Shown here piece after piece: positions 1 to 8,237 of a DNA stretch of 19,468 bases. Under the pieces are notes generated by a model. The model ran no database searches, was not told the DNA's origin, and worked only from the letters and a program-made list of their open reading frames with translations. The DNA comes from Anaeroglomus sp964550565 (GTDB taxonomy: Bacteria; Planctomycetota; Phycisphaerae; Sedimentisphaerales; Anaerohalosphaeraceae): positions 1 through 19,468 of the forward strand of contig CAZKAI010000081.1 in the NCBI GenBank assembly GCA_964550565.1, given 5' to 3'. A program made the translations under genes and the position numbers. The stretch's first letter is position 1. Every line of letters starts with the position of its first letter.

Positions 1-4
1 ACGA

Positions 5-928
5 ATGCCGCAGGATTCCAACGATATCCTCCCGCTGTCGGAAATCTATATGCGGGATGTGTGCATTCTGCCGGATGCTGCGACCAGGACGTATTATATG
101 GTCGGTCCCGGACGCAACAGTGTGCGGGTTTATACCAGCAAGGATTTAAAAACATGGCAAGGCCCGACGACGGTTTTCAGGACCCCGGAAGACATCTGGG
201 GCGATATCCGTGTCGTGAGTATCTGGGCCCCCGAGATGCACAAGTACAAAGACAAGTATTATTTATTTTTGACCTTTGATACGCGGAATCCCTTCCCCGA
301 GCAGTGGCGGGACTGGTTGCCGCGGGTGACGCGAGGGTCGCAGGTACTGGCATCGGATTCGCCCCTGGGCCCGTTCAAGCCGTTTCAGAACCGTTCAACC
401 CTGCCGCCGGATATGATGACGCTGGACGGGACTTTATGGGTTGAAGACGGCGTGCCCTATATGGTTTTCTGTCACGAGTGGGTGCAGATCAAGGATGGGA
501 CGGTCGAATATATTCAGCTTAAGGACGACTTGTCCGAAACCATCGGGGAGCCCAAACGCCTGTTTCACGGCAGCAATGCCAAGTGGAGCAGAAAGTCGGA
601 CGAATATGGCTGTCATGTGACGGATGGGCCGTATCTTTATACCAGCAAGTCCGGCAAGCTCTTTATGATCTGGACCAGTGGCGGGTATAAGGGCTATACG
701 CTCGGTATTGCGATTTCGGACTCCGGGAAGCTGGCAGGTCCATGGAAGCAGCAGGACGAACCCATCTATGAAAAAGACGGCGGTCACGGAATGCTGTTTA
801 CCACCTTTGACGGCAAGCTGATGATGGTGCTGCATTCGCCCAATAATCCGCAGGCTCAGCCGCATATTTTTGAACTGGAAGATACCGGCCAAACGCTGAA
901 AATTGTCAGCGAATTTACCGGCAAGTGA
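5..928 (+). CDS. GH43-like glycoside hydrolase, N-terminus possibly incomplete
   Basis: A five-bladed beta-propeller glycosidase of the GH43 type, expected to cleave arabinose- or xylose-containing plant or algal polysaccharides by inversion. Visible signatures are YMRD (Asp18, the usual position of the catalytic base), IWAPEMHKY (residues 73-81), LDGTLWVEDG with Asp141, CHEW (156-159) and VTDGPYLY (205-212). Canonical GH43 enzymes carry the acid Glu in an E-G-P or E-x-P context; here that place holds Asp207, so activity and substrate are uncertain. The ATG at base 5 has no visible upstream sequence and the frame stays open to the window edge, so a signal peptide or further N-terminal residues may be missing. 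Its end is 4 bp from the end of the convergent pgsA gene. Family assignment is firm; substrate is not. Confidence 0.8.
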   Translation: MPQDSNDILPLSEIYMRDVCILPDAATRTYYMVGPGRNSVRVYTSKDLKTWQGPTTVFRTPEDIWGDIRVVSIWAPEMHKYKDKYYLFLTFDTRNPFPEQWRDWLPRVTRGSQVLASDSPLGPFKPFQNRSTLPPDMMTLDGTLWVEDGVPYMVFCHEWVQIKDGTVEYIQLKDDLSETIGEPKRLFHGSNAKWSRKSDEYGCHVTDGPYLYTSKSGKLFMIWTSGGYKGYTLGIAISDSGKLAGPWKQQDEPIYEKDGGHGMLFTTFDGKLMMVLHSPNNPQAQPHIFELEDTGQTLKIVSEFTGK

Positions 929-932
929 GGTC

Positions 933-1562
933 TTATTTGATGGGGCGTTTCAGGGCGTCGATGCCGGAAATGACCGTGACGGCGGCCATCAGCCCGAAGG
1001 TGATGAGGGTGAACCAGTCACCCCAGGGACGAGAGACGTAAGCCCAGCCGATCAGGACGGTGCCGATACCGAAGGACTGGAGGAACATCTTGACCTTGCC
1101 CCAGACAACGGCGCCGAAATTGACTCCCCGCGATTCGGCGATGTGCCGCAGGGTCTGGACGATGACCTCCCGCAGCAGCAGGATTGCCGTGACTGCCCAG
1201 CGGATTGTATCCCCGGCCCATTCTGGAAAATGGAAATGGGTCAGCCGGGGCTGGCCGACAATCGCAAAACAGATAAATGCACCGCATACCAGCACCTTAT
1301 CGGCCAGCGGGTCCACGGTCCGACCGAATTTACTGGTGGCATTAAAACGGCGGGCGATATGACCGTCCACAATGTCGGTCAGGGCCGCAATGATAAACAG
1401 CACAAAGGCCCCTAAAAGCAGATTGGCAGGTTTTTCCTGCCCGGTTCGCGGCGCATATAAAATCAATCCGAGAATGACCGCCGTCATGCCGAGGCGGGCA
1501 ATCGTCAGGATGTTGGGTACATGCCGAATAAAACCAGGTTGTCTTGTCGAATTTTCACTCAT
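933..1562 (-). CDS. pgsA: CDP-diacylglycerol--glycerol-3-phosphate 3-phosphatidyltransferase
   Basis: Inner-membrane enzyme that transfers the phosphatidyl group from CDP-diacylglycerol to glycerol 3-phosphate, the committed step to phosphatidylglycerol and cardiolipin. The full CDP-alcohol phosphotransferase signature is present: Asp63, Asp66, Gly67, Ala70, Arg71, Gly80, Asp84 and Asp88 at exactly the D-x2-D-G-x2-A-R-x8-G-x3-D-x3-D spacing. It starts with PNILTIARLG, typical of PgsA, and has several hydrophobic membrane segments; 209 residues is normal for the family. It lies 35 bp downstream of rimO on the same strand, a common bacterial neighbour pair, and is probably cotranscribed with it. 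Other CDP-alcohol transferases (such as PssA) share the motif, but the N-terminus and the rimO context favour PgsA. Confidence 0.9.
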   Translation of the reverse strand: MSENSTRQPGFIRHVPNILTIARLGMTAVILGLILYAPRTGQEKPANLLLGAFVLFIIAALTDIVDGHIARRFNATSKFGRTVDPLADKVLVCGAFICFAIVGQPRLTHFHFPEWAGDTIRWAVTAILLLREVIVQTLRHIAESRGVNFGAVVWGKVKMFLQSFGIGTVLIGWAYVSRPWGDWFTLITFGLMAAVTVISGIDALKRPIK

Positions 1563-1597
1563 AGCCGGTCACAGTATAGTCACTGTTGGTCGTTAAT

Positions 1598-2980
1598 TCA
1601 ATGCCCCTTTTGTTTTTTTATCCGACGCACGACGAGGTCGTACTCTTCCTGGCCGATGACTTCAGCTTCGATGAATGTTCCCGGGGCGACGGAGCTGTTC
1701 TCGATGATGCAGACGCTGTCGATATGCGGGGCCTGCCCGTAAAAGCGTCCGATGACCGCGGATTTGGCTTTTTCATCGGCCAGCACCGTCAGGCGGCTTC
1801 CGATCCGCTGGTGAGCCTGGGCAAATGCAATCGCCTGCTGTGCCTGCATAATCCGGTCGGTGCGCTGCCGGCGGACTTCTTCGGGCAGTTGTCCCGACAG
1901 GTGGGCAGCCGGCGTTCCCGGTTCTGGGTAGAACGGAAAACAGCCAAGGGCGTCAAATTTGGCCCACTTGACAAAATCCAGCAATTCATCAAATTGGGCC
2001 TCGGTTTCACCCGGAAAACCCGCGATGACCGTGGTTCGCAGGACGATATCCGGGACAGCATGGCGAAGCTGCTCAAGCAGTTTGGTGGTGCTTTGCCGGG
2101 TGTGTGCCCGATGCATGGATTTCAGAATAGTATCGTTGATATGCTGAATCGGCATGTCCACATAGTGGACGATTTTGGAACTGCCGGCAATGGTTTCAAT
2201 CAGAGCCGCATCGATCCCGGCCGGATATAAATACATCAGTCGAATCCATTTCAGCGAAGGAATTTTTTCCAGTTCCCGAAGCAGATGGACCAGGCCGTCG
2301 TTCATCCCCATGTCCCGTCCGTAATAATTGCTGTCCTGGGCAATCAGGCTCAGTTCCACCGCACCGTTATCGGCCAGGATGCGGGCCTCATCGAGAATCA
2401 TCTCCATCGGTTTGGAGTGAAATTTGCCCCGAATGGCCGGGATGGTGCAGAATGAACATCGCCGGCTGCATCCTTCGCTGATTCGCAGGTAAGCCCAGTG
2501 CTGCGGGGTGATACGCAGACGTGTACGGTCATCAGGAGCGCTGGAGGCAGTCGGCCCCAGGTAAAGATGTGCGGCAGGGGTGTGGTCTTCGGATTCGATT
2601 TCCCGCAGGACCTGCTCAATACTGTCCCGTCCGGCCAGGCCTACGATGGCGTCGATGTCTTCGACCTCGTCGAGCAGGTCTTCTCCGAGCCGCTGCGACA
2701 GGCAGCCGGCCACGATGACTTTGCCGACCCGGCCTTTCTTTTTGAGCCGAACGGCCTTGCGAATCGCACCGAGGGCCTCTTCCCGGGCGGGGGCAATAAA
2801 TCCGCAGGTATTAATGATTACAATATCCGCATTGTCCGGATTTGGTGTAAGTATGTATCCGGCCATACCGACCCGGGCCAGCATAGCCTCGGCATCGACC
2901 ATGTTTTTTGGACATCCCAGAGCCACAAAGCCAACAGTTTTGGATGTTTCATCTCGATTATATTTTTTAGGTTTTGCCAT
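1598..2980 (-). CDS. rimO: Ribosomal protein uS12 methylthiotransferase RimO
   Basis: Radical SAM methylthiotransferase that adds a methylthio group to the conserved aspartate of ribosomal protein uS12 (S12). The N-terminal UPF0004 domain starts GFVALGCPKNMVDAE and supplies the three Cys of the auxiliary 4Fe-4S cluster (Cys23, Cys59, Cys93). The radical SAM domain has CSRRCSFC (Cys171, Cys175, Cys178), preceded by AYLRISEG. A C-terminal TRAM domain covers roughly residues 390-460. The LGCPKN and IPAIRGKFHSK sequences are typical of RimO rather than the tRNA enzyme MiaB (where the corresponding region reads more like VPYTRG). The 460-residue length is normal. The ATG at 2980 has no strong ribosome-binding site. 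The gene heads the rimO-pgsA pair and is divergent from the lipoprotein genes. Confidence 0.95.
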   Translation of the reverse strand: MAKPKKYNRDETSKTVGFVALGCPKNMVDAEAMLARVGMAGYILTPNPDNADIVIINTCGFIAPAREEALGAIRKAVRLKKKGRVGKVIVAGCLSQRLGEDLLDEVEDIDAIVGLAGRDSIEQVLREIESEDHTPAAHLYLGPTASSAPDDRTRLRITPQHWAYLRISEGCSRRCSFCTIPAIRGKFHSKPMEMILDEARILADNGAVELSLIAQDSNYYGRDMGMNDGLVHLLRELEKIPSLKWIRLMYLYPAGIDAALIETIAGSSKIVHYVDMPIQHINDTILKSMHRAHTRQSTTKLLEQLRHAVPDIVLRTTVIAGFPGETEAQFDELLDFVKWAKFDALGCFPFYPEPGTPAAHLSGQLPEEVRRQRTDRIMQAQQAIAFAQAHQRIGSRLTVLADEKAKSAVIGRFYGQAPHIDSVCIIENSSVAPGTFIEAEVIGQEEYDLVVRRIKKQKGH

Positions 2981-3014
2981 AACATCAATAAAGTACCATA
3001 TTTGATGAGTAACG

Positions 3015-3042
3015 TCTATAGTTATTCTAATATAGGATACAA
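3015..3042 (-). promoter_or_regulatory. Candidate sigma-70 promoter for rimO-pgsA
   Basis: On the minus strand TTGTAT (3042-3037) and TATAGA (3020-3015) are separated by 16 bp, about 35 bp upstream of the rimO start codon. Each hexamer matches the sigma-70 consensus at four of six positions. This AT-rich stretch lies between divergent genes, and no equally good plus-strand promoter was found in it. Confidence 0.35.
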
Positions 3043-3228
3043 GAGGTGGATGGGTGGGATATTTTAAAATTTATTGAAACTTTTCAGTGCCATAAGGTCG
3101 TCTATAAGACAAATCGCAGGGATGGCGTGGTAAATTTAAGGATGAAGCAATCCAATTTGGAGAGAATGTCATCGTTGTGCCGATTCCTTGAAGTAGAAAC
3201 AGCCATTCAAATCATAACAACAGAGAGT

Positions 3229-5463
3229 ATGAGCATTCGTTTGCTAAAATGGATAAAGAAGATTTTCTCGTTTCTGCCGAAATCCAGACGGATTGGGCTG
3301 ATTAGCGTATTTATTGCGCTGACGGCGGCCGGATGCGGGGAGATGTTTAATAAAAAACCGACCGAAATTGAATCTCGTGCAATTCTGAATGAACTGGGTC
3401 GGGTTCGTGAAAATCCCAATGTTATCAACCAGCTTCCCGATATCTATAGCGCTCCGTCGCGTCGCATGGCCGTTGCCGATGGAGTGAAGGTTTTTTACTT
3501 TGCCAAGAATACTCCCGTGGCGACCCTGACTGAGAATGTCAAGGAACTGGGTTTTGTCGTCAGTCAGAATCCCGCGACCAATCAGTTGATTCTGCATTGT
3601 CCCGATGACGAACAGGCCGACCGTGTTCTGGACTATCTGCATCGTGTGGATGTTCTGCCGATTCAGGTGAATATTGACTGTATGATTCTGGAGCGGTTTG
3701 GTGATGTAACCAAGGACTGGGCTTCTACGATATGGATACAGAATCTGTTTGGCGAAGGGATTACCCTGGGCGAGAAAATGGGAGGGACAAGCCCTGCTTT
3801 TCCAGGTGCAGAACTGCGGGAGTCAGAACGAGGCGACTTTGGCCTGGATTTTGGTTACTGGATTAATAAGGGAGAGGACGGGCACCGTGTGCGAATGGTG
3901 GTGGATGCACTGATCTCTCGCGGCTATATGAAAATCCTGATGAATCCCACGCTTGAATCGGTCAATGGAAGAGCGGCCAAAGTTGAAATTCGCGATCAGG
4001 CGCCGATTCCGAAAAAAGTGACCGGCAAAGATAAAATACCGTATTATCTGACCGATTACCAATGGGTTGCGGATAGTTTAACCGTGACGCCGTTTGTTTA
4101 TGCCGATGGGGTTATCGGGCTTAAAACAGCCATCATTATTGGGTCCAAATCCAAACCCGAAGGTGTGGTTCAAAATGCGATTATCACCGAGCGTTCCATT
4201 AATGTGGAAGAAAACCGCATCGAGCCGGGCAAGAGTCTGATCATCGGCGGCATGCGAAAAAGCGAAAACCGGTCTGTGGTGCGCGGCGTGCCGTTTCTCA
4301 AGGACCTTCCGATTATAGGCATATTGTTTTCCAGCAAGGATTTTGAAGAAAACGCGACCGAGATTATCTTTATCCTGACGCCCTCAATCACCTCCGGCGG
4401 CATTGAATACTCCCAGATGGCCGCTGCCATCCGTGAAAAACAGCGCATGATTGAGCCGGAGGACAGCCTGACCAGCGTGCTTTCGGATCCGCTTGGGACG
4501 GATACCTATGCCCGTTATGTCTCGCAGGAGGCCCATAAGGCCGAAGCCGAGCGCATCAAGGCGGAGCGGCAGACTCACGAGGCTCAGCGTGAGGCCCTGG
4601 CCCAGCGTCAGCGTGCCGAACAGGCCGTGCGCGATGCGGAAACTCTCAAGTCACAGGCCCAGCAGGCTCTCCAGCAGGCTGAGCAGGCCAAGCAGCAGAT
4701 TGAAAGTGCCAAAACCACGGCTGCACAGGCGGTTGAACAGACTGAAGCGGAGCGGCAGCGTATCCAGCAGCTTCAGCAGGATATGGAAAAGCTTCAGCAG
4801 GAAGCTCAGAAGACCCTCGAGGAAGCCCAGAAGGCCTCCGAGCAGGCTAAAGAGGCCGAACAAAAAGCCGCCCAACTGGAACAGAAAGCCAAGCAGGCCC
4901 AGGAACAACAGGAACAGGCCTTGCGTCAGATTGAAAAGATTCAGCAGGGGGATATCCCGCAACCGCAGCCGGAAGCCCCGGTACCTGTAGAAAATGTGCC
5001 TCAGCCGGTACCTGCCGTACCTGAGCCGCAGCCGGCACAGCCAGCGGCACCCACCCCGGCCGAAAATCCGGTAACACCTGAAACTCCGCAGCCGGCTCAG
5101 CCGGAAACACCGGCTCCTGCCGAGGTCCAACCAGCTCCTGCTCAGCCAACTCCGCAGCCGGAAGCACCGGCACCTGCCCAAACGTCGCCTCAGCCTGCGC
5201 CTGTGGTACCTGCCGCTCAGCCAGCTCCGCAGCCGGAAGCACCGGCGCCGGCCCAAACGTCGCCACAGCCTGCACCTGCAGCTCCTGCAGCCCAGCCGGC
5301 ACCTGGGCCTCAGCAGCCTGCCCCTCCGGCTCAGGCCGATACTCCAGCGGCACCTGCTCAGCCTGAACAACCGGCTCAGACTCAACAAACTCCGGCTCCT
5401 GCACCCCAGCAGCCGGCTCCGGAAAATAACCCGCAGTCAACACCTGGTACCCCGGCACAATGA
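3229..5463 (+). CDS. Secretin-domain lipoprotein with coiled coil and Pro/Ala tail (paralogue 1)
   Basis: Predicted envelope lipoprotein of 744 residues. A signal peptide ends in the lipobox LTAAGC (Cys36). A short secretin N-domain (about 86-145, containing NPATNQLILHC) is followed by a secretin/GspD-PilQ core (about 205-387) with ILMNPTLESVNG, EPGKSLIIGGM and the closing VPFLKDLPIIGILFSS...IIFILTPSI. Unlike ordinary secretins it continues into about 150 residues of Q/A/E/K-rich coiled coil (about 433-585), then a Pro/Ala/Gln tail of about 150 residues with a tandem repeat. The frame is open upstream to a GTG at 3046, but the start at 3229 puts the signal peptide at the N-terminus; ATG 3166 is an alternative. 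Its TGA overlaps the ATG of the next gene (ATGA), so the pair should be translationally coupled. The export role is inferred only from the domain; no GspE, GspF or pilin genes are nearby. Confidence 0.8.
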   Translation: MSIRLLKWIKKIFSFLPKSRRIGLISVFIALTAAGCGEMFNKKPTEIESRAILNELGRVRENPNVINQLPDIYSAPSRRMAVADGVKVFYFAKNTPVATLTENVKELGFVVSQNPATNQLILHCPDDEQADRVLDYLHRVDVLPIQVNIDCMILERFGDVTKDWASTIWIQNLFGEGITLGEKMGGTSPAFPGAELRESERGDFGLDFGYWINKGEDGHRVRMVVDALISRGYMKILMNPTLESVNGRAAKVEIRDQAPIPKKVTGKDKIPYYLTDYQWVADSLTVTPFVYADGVIGLKTAIIIGSKSKPEGVVQNAIITERSINVEENRIEPGKSLIIGGMRKSENRSVVRGVPFLKDLPIIGILFSSKDFEENATEIIFILTPSITSGGIEYSQMAAAIREKQRMIEPEDSLTSVLSDPLGTDTYARYVSQEAHKAEAERIKAERQTHEAQREALAQRQRAEQAVRDAETLKSQAQQALQQAEQAKQQIESAKTTAAQAVEQTEAERQRIQQLQQDMEKLQQEAQKTLEEAQKASEQAKEAEQKAAQLEQKAKQAQEQQEQALRQIEKIQQGDIPQPQPEAPVPVENVPQPVPAVPEPQPAQPAAPTPAENPVTPETPQPAQPETPAPAEVQPAPAQPTPQPEAPAPAQTSPQPAPVVPAAQPAPQPEAPAPAQTSPQPAPAAPAAQPAPGPQQPAPPAQADTPAAPAQPEQPAQTQQTPAPAPQQPAPENNPQSTPGTPAQ
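5140..5289 (+). repeat. Tandem 75-bp repeat inside the Pro/Ala tail
   Basis: Two adjacent 75-bp units (5140-5214 and 5215-5289) code for two nearly identical 25-residue blocks containing PQPEAPAPAQTSPQPAP. A partial, decayed third unit follows (GCCCAGCCGGCACCTG), and a looser relative lies just before 5140. The period is a multiple of three, so gain or loss of units keeps the frame. Confidence 0.85.
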
Positions 5464-7490
5464 AATACAAGACCGCACAACGACTGGATTTGAATTGCGG
5501 CAGGACGACAGCGTTCCTGACCGTCCTGCTGTCTATTGCATGCGGGATGGTCCTGAGCGGCTGCGGTGATTTCTTCAACACCAAGCCCACCGAGCTTGAA
5601 TCGCGTGTCGTGCTGGACGAACTCAGCCAGGTACGCGAAAGCCAGCATATTGCCAATCCGCTGCCGGAAGTCTATCGTCAGCCTCCGTCCCGTGTGACGA
5701 TTGCCGGAGGCGTCAAGCTGTTTTATTTCACCCGGCATCTGCCTGTCAAGCAGCTTGCCGACTTGACGGCCCAGCAGCTCAAATTAAAAATTGCCCAGAA
5801 TCCGGCCACCAACCAGCTTGTCGTGTATTGTGCCGATGATGCCCAGGCGGATGTGGCCGAACAATACCTGGAGATGATTGATGTTCCGCCGGTGCAGGTC
5901 AATATTGACTGCCTGATTCTGGAACGATTCGGGGATGTCACCATGGACTGGGCAACTACCCTGTTCGTCCAGAATTTCCTCGGTGAAGAAATCACCCTCG
6001 GCGAGAAAATGGGCGGGAGAACTCCGGCATTCCCGGGCGCTGAACTTCGGGAGGCAAAACGAAGCGACTTTGGTCTGGATATCGGCTATTGGCTGAACCG
6101 CAACAAGGACGGTCACAAAGTTCGCACGGTTGTCGATTTGCTGGTTTCGCGCGGCTACCTGAAAGTGCTGCTGAATCCCCAGCTCGAAACCATCAATGGC
6201 CAGAAGGCGACGGTAACCATCAAGGATTTTGCGCCGATTGAGAAAATGGCGACCGGCTCGGGGTATAATGATGTGTATAATATTACCGAGTATATCTGGG
6301 TTGAAAATACGCTGACAGTAACGCCGCATGTGTTTGCCGACGGCTCCATCGGGTTGACGACCAGCATCAAAGTCGGCTCCCGTTCCAAACCCGAAGGTGT
6401 GGTGCAAAATCCGATTATAACCGAACGTTCCATCACGGTGGAAGAAAATCGGATTGAACGCGGCAAAAGCCTGATTATCGGCGGGATGCGGAAAAGTGAA
6501 AAACGCGATGTCATCCGCGGGGCGCCGTTCTTTAAGGATTTACCGATAATTGGTGTGTTCTTTTCCAGCCGGGATTTTGAAGAAAAAGGGACCGAAATCA
6601 TATTCATCCTGACCCCCAGCATTTCAGGCGGCTCGCGTGACCATAAGGAAGTGGTCGGCGAAATCCGTACCCGCTATGCCGATCCCGATATCAAGACCGG
6701 TATTGGGGAAACGCTCAAGGATCCGCTGGGCAGTACGACCTATGCCAGTATTGTGGAAAAGGAAGCGGTGCAGGCGGAAATGGATCGGGTCAATTCGGAA
6801 TTGCTCCGTCAGCAGGCCGAAAACAGAGCCGCCGCCGAAAAACAGCTTGCCGACGGCGCCAGCAAGGAAGCCGCGCGTCTGCGGCTGGAAGCCCAGAAGC
6901 TCCAGGCCCAGGCGGAAAAAGAGATGGGCGAAGCCCAGAAAATGACTCAGCAGGCCCAGGCGGCTCAGACGGCTAAGGAGACTGAGAAGGCCAAAGCTGC
7001 CGAGCTGGAAGCTTTGCGTCAGAAAGCCCAGCTTGAGGCCCAGAATGCCCGAGCCGCCGCCGATGCGGCTCAGAATGCCGCCCTGACTGCCGCTCAGAAA
7101 GCGGCCGCTCAGGAAGCCCGTGCAGGCAAAGCGATTGAAGAGGCCATGAAAGCCCAGGCCGCCGCTCGTGATGCCACCGAAGAAGCTGCCGAAAAGGCCC
7201 GCAAAGCCGAAGCAGAACGTCGGATCAGACTGGAAGCCGAACAGAAAGCCCGCGAAGAAGCCGCTAAAAAAGCTGCTGAAGAAGCGGCTGAAAAAGCCCG
7301 TCAGGAAGCCCAGGCCGCTGCGGCACAGGCTCAGCAGCAACCTGCCGCTCCGGCCGCACCCCAACCCCAGCCGCAGCCTGCGGCACCCGCTGCCCCGGAA
7401 GCTGCCCCGACTCCCGTAACTCCGCAAACGCCTCCGGCTCCGCCGCCTCCGCCGGCGGTCCCTGCAGACCCTAATACTCCTGCCAGTTAA
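5460..7490 (+). CDS. Secretin-domain lipoprotein with TolA-like helix and Pro/Ala tail (paralogue 2)
   Basis: A 676-residue paralogue of the preceding gene, co-linear with it almost residue for residue over the first 390 positions. The lipobox LSGC ends at Cys35, the N-domain contains NPATNQLVVYC, and shared blocks include VQVNIDCLILERFGDVT, ITLGEKMGG, FPGAELRE, EENRIERGKSLIIGGMRKS and FFKDLPIIGVFFSS with IIFILTPSIS. After the secretin core comes a highly charged Ala/Glu/Lys helix (about 440-620) resembling domain II of TolA, then a short Pro/Ala/Gln tail. Its ATG overlaps the stop of paralogue 1 by 4 bp. Its 3' end overlaps the convergent glycosylase gene by 20 bp. The signal peptide and lipobox predict membrane anchoring; whether the two proteins form mixed rings or act separately is unknown. 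Confidence 0.8.
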   Translation: MKYKTAQRLDLNCGRTTAFLTVLLSIACGMVLSGCGDFFNTKPTELESRVVLDELSQVRESQHIANPLPEVYRQPPSRVTIAGGVKLFYFTRHLPVKQLADLTAQQLKLKIAQNPATNQLVVYCADDAQADVAEQYLEMIDVPPVQVNIDCLILERFGDVTMDWATTLFVQNFLGEEITLGEKMGGRTPAFPGAELREAKRSDFGLDIGYWLNRNKDGHKVRTVVDLLVSRGYLKVLLNPQLETINGQKATVTIKDFAPIEKMATGSGYNDVYNITEYIWVENTLTVTPHVFADGSIGLTTSIKVGSRSKPEGVVQNPIITERSITVEENRIERGKSLIIGGMRKSEKRDVIRGAPFFKDLPIIGVFFSSRDFEEKGTEIIFILTPSISGGSRDHKEVVGEIRTRYADPDIKTGIGETLKDPLGSTTYASIVEKEAVQAEMDRVNSELLRQQAENRAAAEKQLADGASKEAARLRLEAQKLQAQAEKEMGEAQKMTQQAQAAQTAKETEKAKAAELEALRQKAQLEAQNARAAADAAQNAALTAAQKAAAQEARAGKAIEEAMKAQAAARDATEEAAEKARKAEAERRIRLEAEQKAREEAAKKAAEEAAEKARQEAQAAAAQAQQQPAAPAAPQPQPQPAAPAAPEAAPTPVTPQTPPAPPPPPAVPADPNTPAS

Positions 7491-8136
7491 TCGTATGCGG
7501 CATGTCCTCCAGCGGACAGCCTGCACATTGCGGTTTTGGTCTGCAATAGTCCTTGCCCAGCCGCACCAGCAGGGCGTGATATTCATTGTATAGCCGCACA
7601 TCCCGCGGCAGGGCGGACTCAAACAGCATCCGCACCTCCTCGTATCCGGCCTGCGGTTCCAGCAGCCCATGCCGCCCGAGAATTCGTCCCGTATACGCAT
7701 CCACCACAAACACCGGCTTATTGAAAGCATACAGCGCAATCGAGTCCGCCGTCTCCGGCCCGATGCCTTTGATCGAAAGCAGTTCCTCCCGCAGCCGATC
7801 CGCAGGCAAAGCCCCAAGCCGGTCCAGCTCCCCCTCGAATCGCTCAAACAGGCGGTCCAGAAAATGTTTCAGTCGTCCGGCCTTGATATTGAAATATCCC
7901 GCCGGGCGTATCAGTTCCGCCAGTGCCTCTGCGTCCATCGCGTGCAGCTTGTCCGGGGTTAAAACGTCTGCTTTTTTCAGGTTCCCAATCGCCTTTTCGA
8001 CGTTGGTCCAGTTGGTATTCTGGGTCAGAATCGCCCCCACGATAATCTCAAACGGCGTCTCGCCGGGCCACCAGTGCTGGGGCCCAAATCGCTCAAACAG
8101 CCGGTCATAGATGGTCTGTATCTGTTGTCTGCTCAT
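7471..8136 (-). CDS. Endonuclease III-family (HhH-GPD) DNA glycosylase, MagIII-like
   Basis: Base-excision repair glycosylase of the HhH-GPD superfamily. The helix-hairpin-helix LSIKGIGPETADS (120-132) is followed by the catalytic Asp in VVDAYTGRIL (Asp146). At the position of the catalytic Lys of bifunctional endonuclease III (G-x-G-x-K) there is Glu128, so it should be a monofunctional glycosylase, as in the MagIII 3-methyladenine branch. The iron-sulfur loop is reduced to CRPKPQCAGC (Cys198, Cys204, Cys207), with no fourth Cys where endonuclease III has one. The 221-residue length is normal. The ATG at 8136 lies directly against the N gap, so the true start and the upstream signals cannot be checked. 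It overlaps the convergent lipoprotein gene by 20 bp. Confidence 0.85.
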   Translation of the reverse strand: MSRQQIQTIYDRLFERFGPQHWWPGETPFEIIVGAILTQNTNWTNVEKAIGNLKKADVLTPDKLHAMDAEALAELIRPAGYFNIKAGRLKHFLDRLFERFEGELDRLGALPADRLREELLSIKGIGPETADSIALYAFNKPVFVVDAYTGRILGRHGLLEPQAGYEEVRMLFESALPRDVRLYNEYHALLVRLGKDYCRPKPQCAGCPLEDMPHTINWQEY

Positions 8137-8137
8137 G

Positions 8138-8237
8138 NNNNNNNNNNNNNNNNNNNNNNNNNNNNNNNNNNNNNNNNNNNNNNNNNNNNNNNNNNNNNNN
8201 NNNNNNNNNNNNNNNNNNNNNNNNNNNNNNNNNNNNN
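8138..8237. other. Assembly gap (100 N)
   Basis: Exactly 100 N, the usual placeholder for a gap of unknown length. It hides the end of the ABC permease gene and everything upstream of the glycosylase. Adjacency across it is a scaffolding inference. Confidence 0.99.

Noticed and set aside
3046..3228. GTG-started 61-residue N-terminal extension of lipoprotein 1
   Set aside because: It would bury the signal peptide and lipobox, and it reads like non-coding DNA; AAGAGG precedes the GTG only loosely.
4651..5388. Long minus-strand open frame opposite the coil and tail of lipoprotein 1 (Arg/Leu-rich)
   Set aside because: Shadow of the repetitive Gln/Ala/Pro codons on the other strand; low-complexity translation and no ribosome-binding site.
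6624..7847. 407-codon minus-strand open frame opposite lipoprotein 2 and the glycosylase
   Set aside because: Its Gly/Phe/Leu-rich translation mirrors the Ala/Glu/Lys codons of the real gene, and it also overlaps the well-supported glycosylase.
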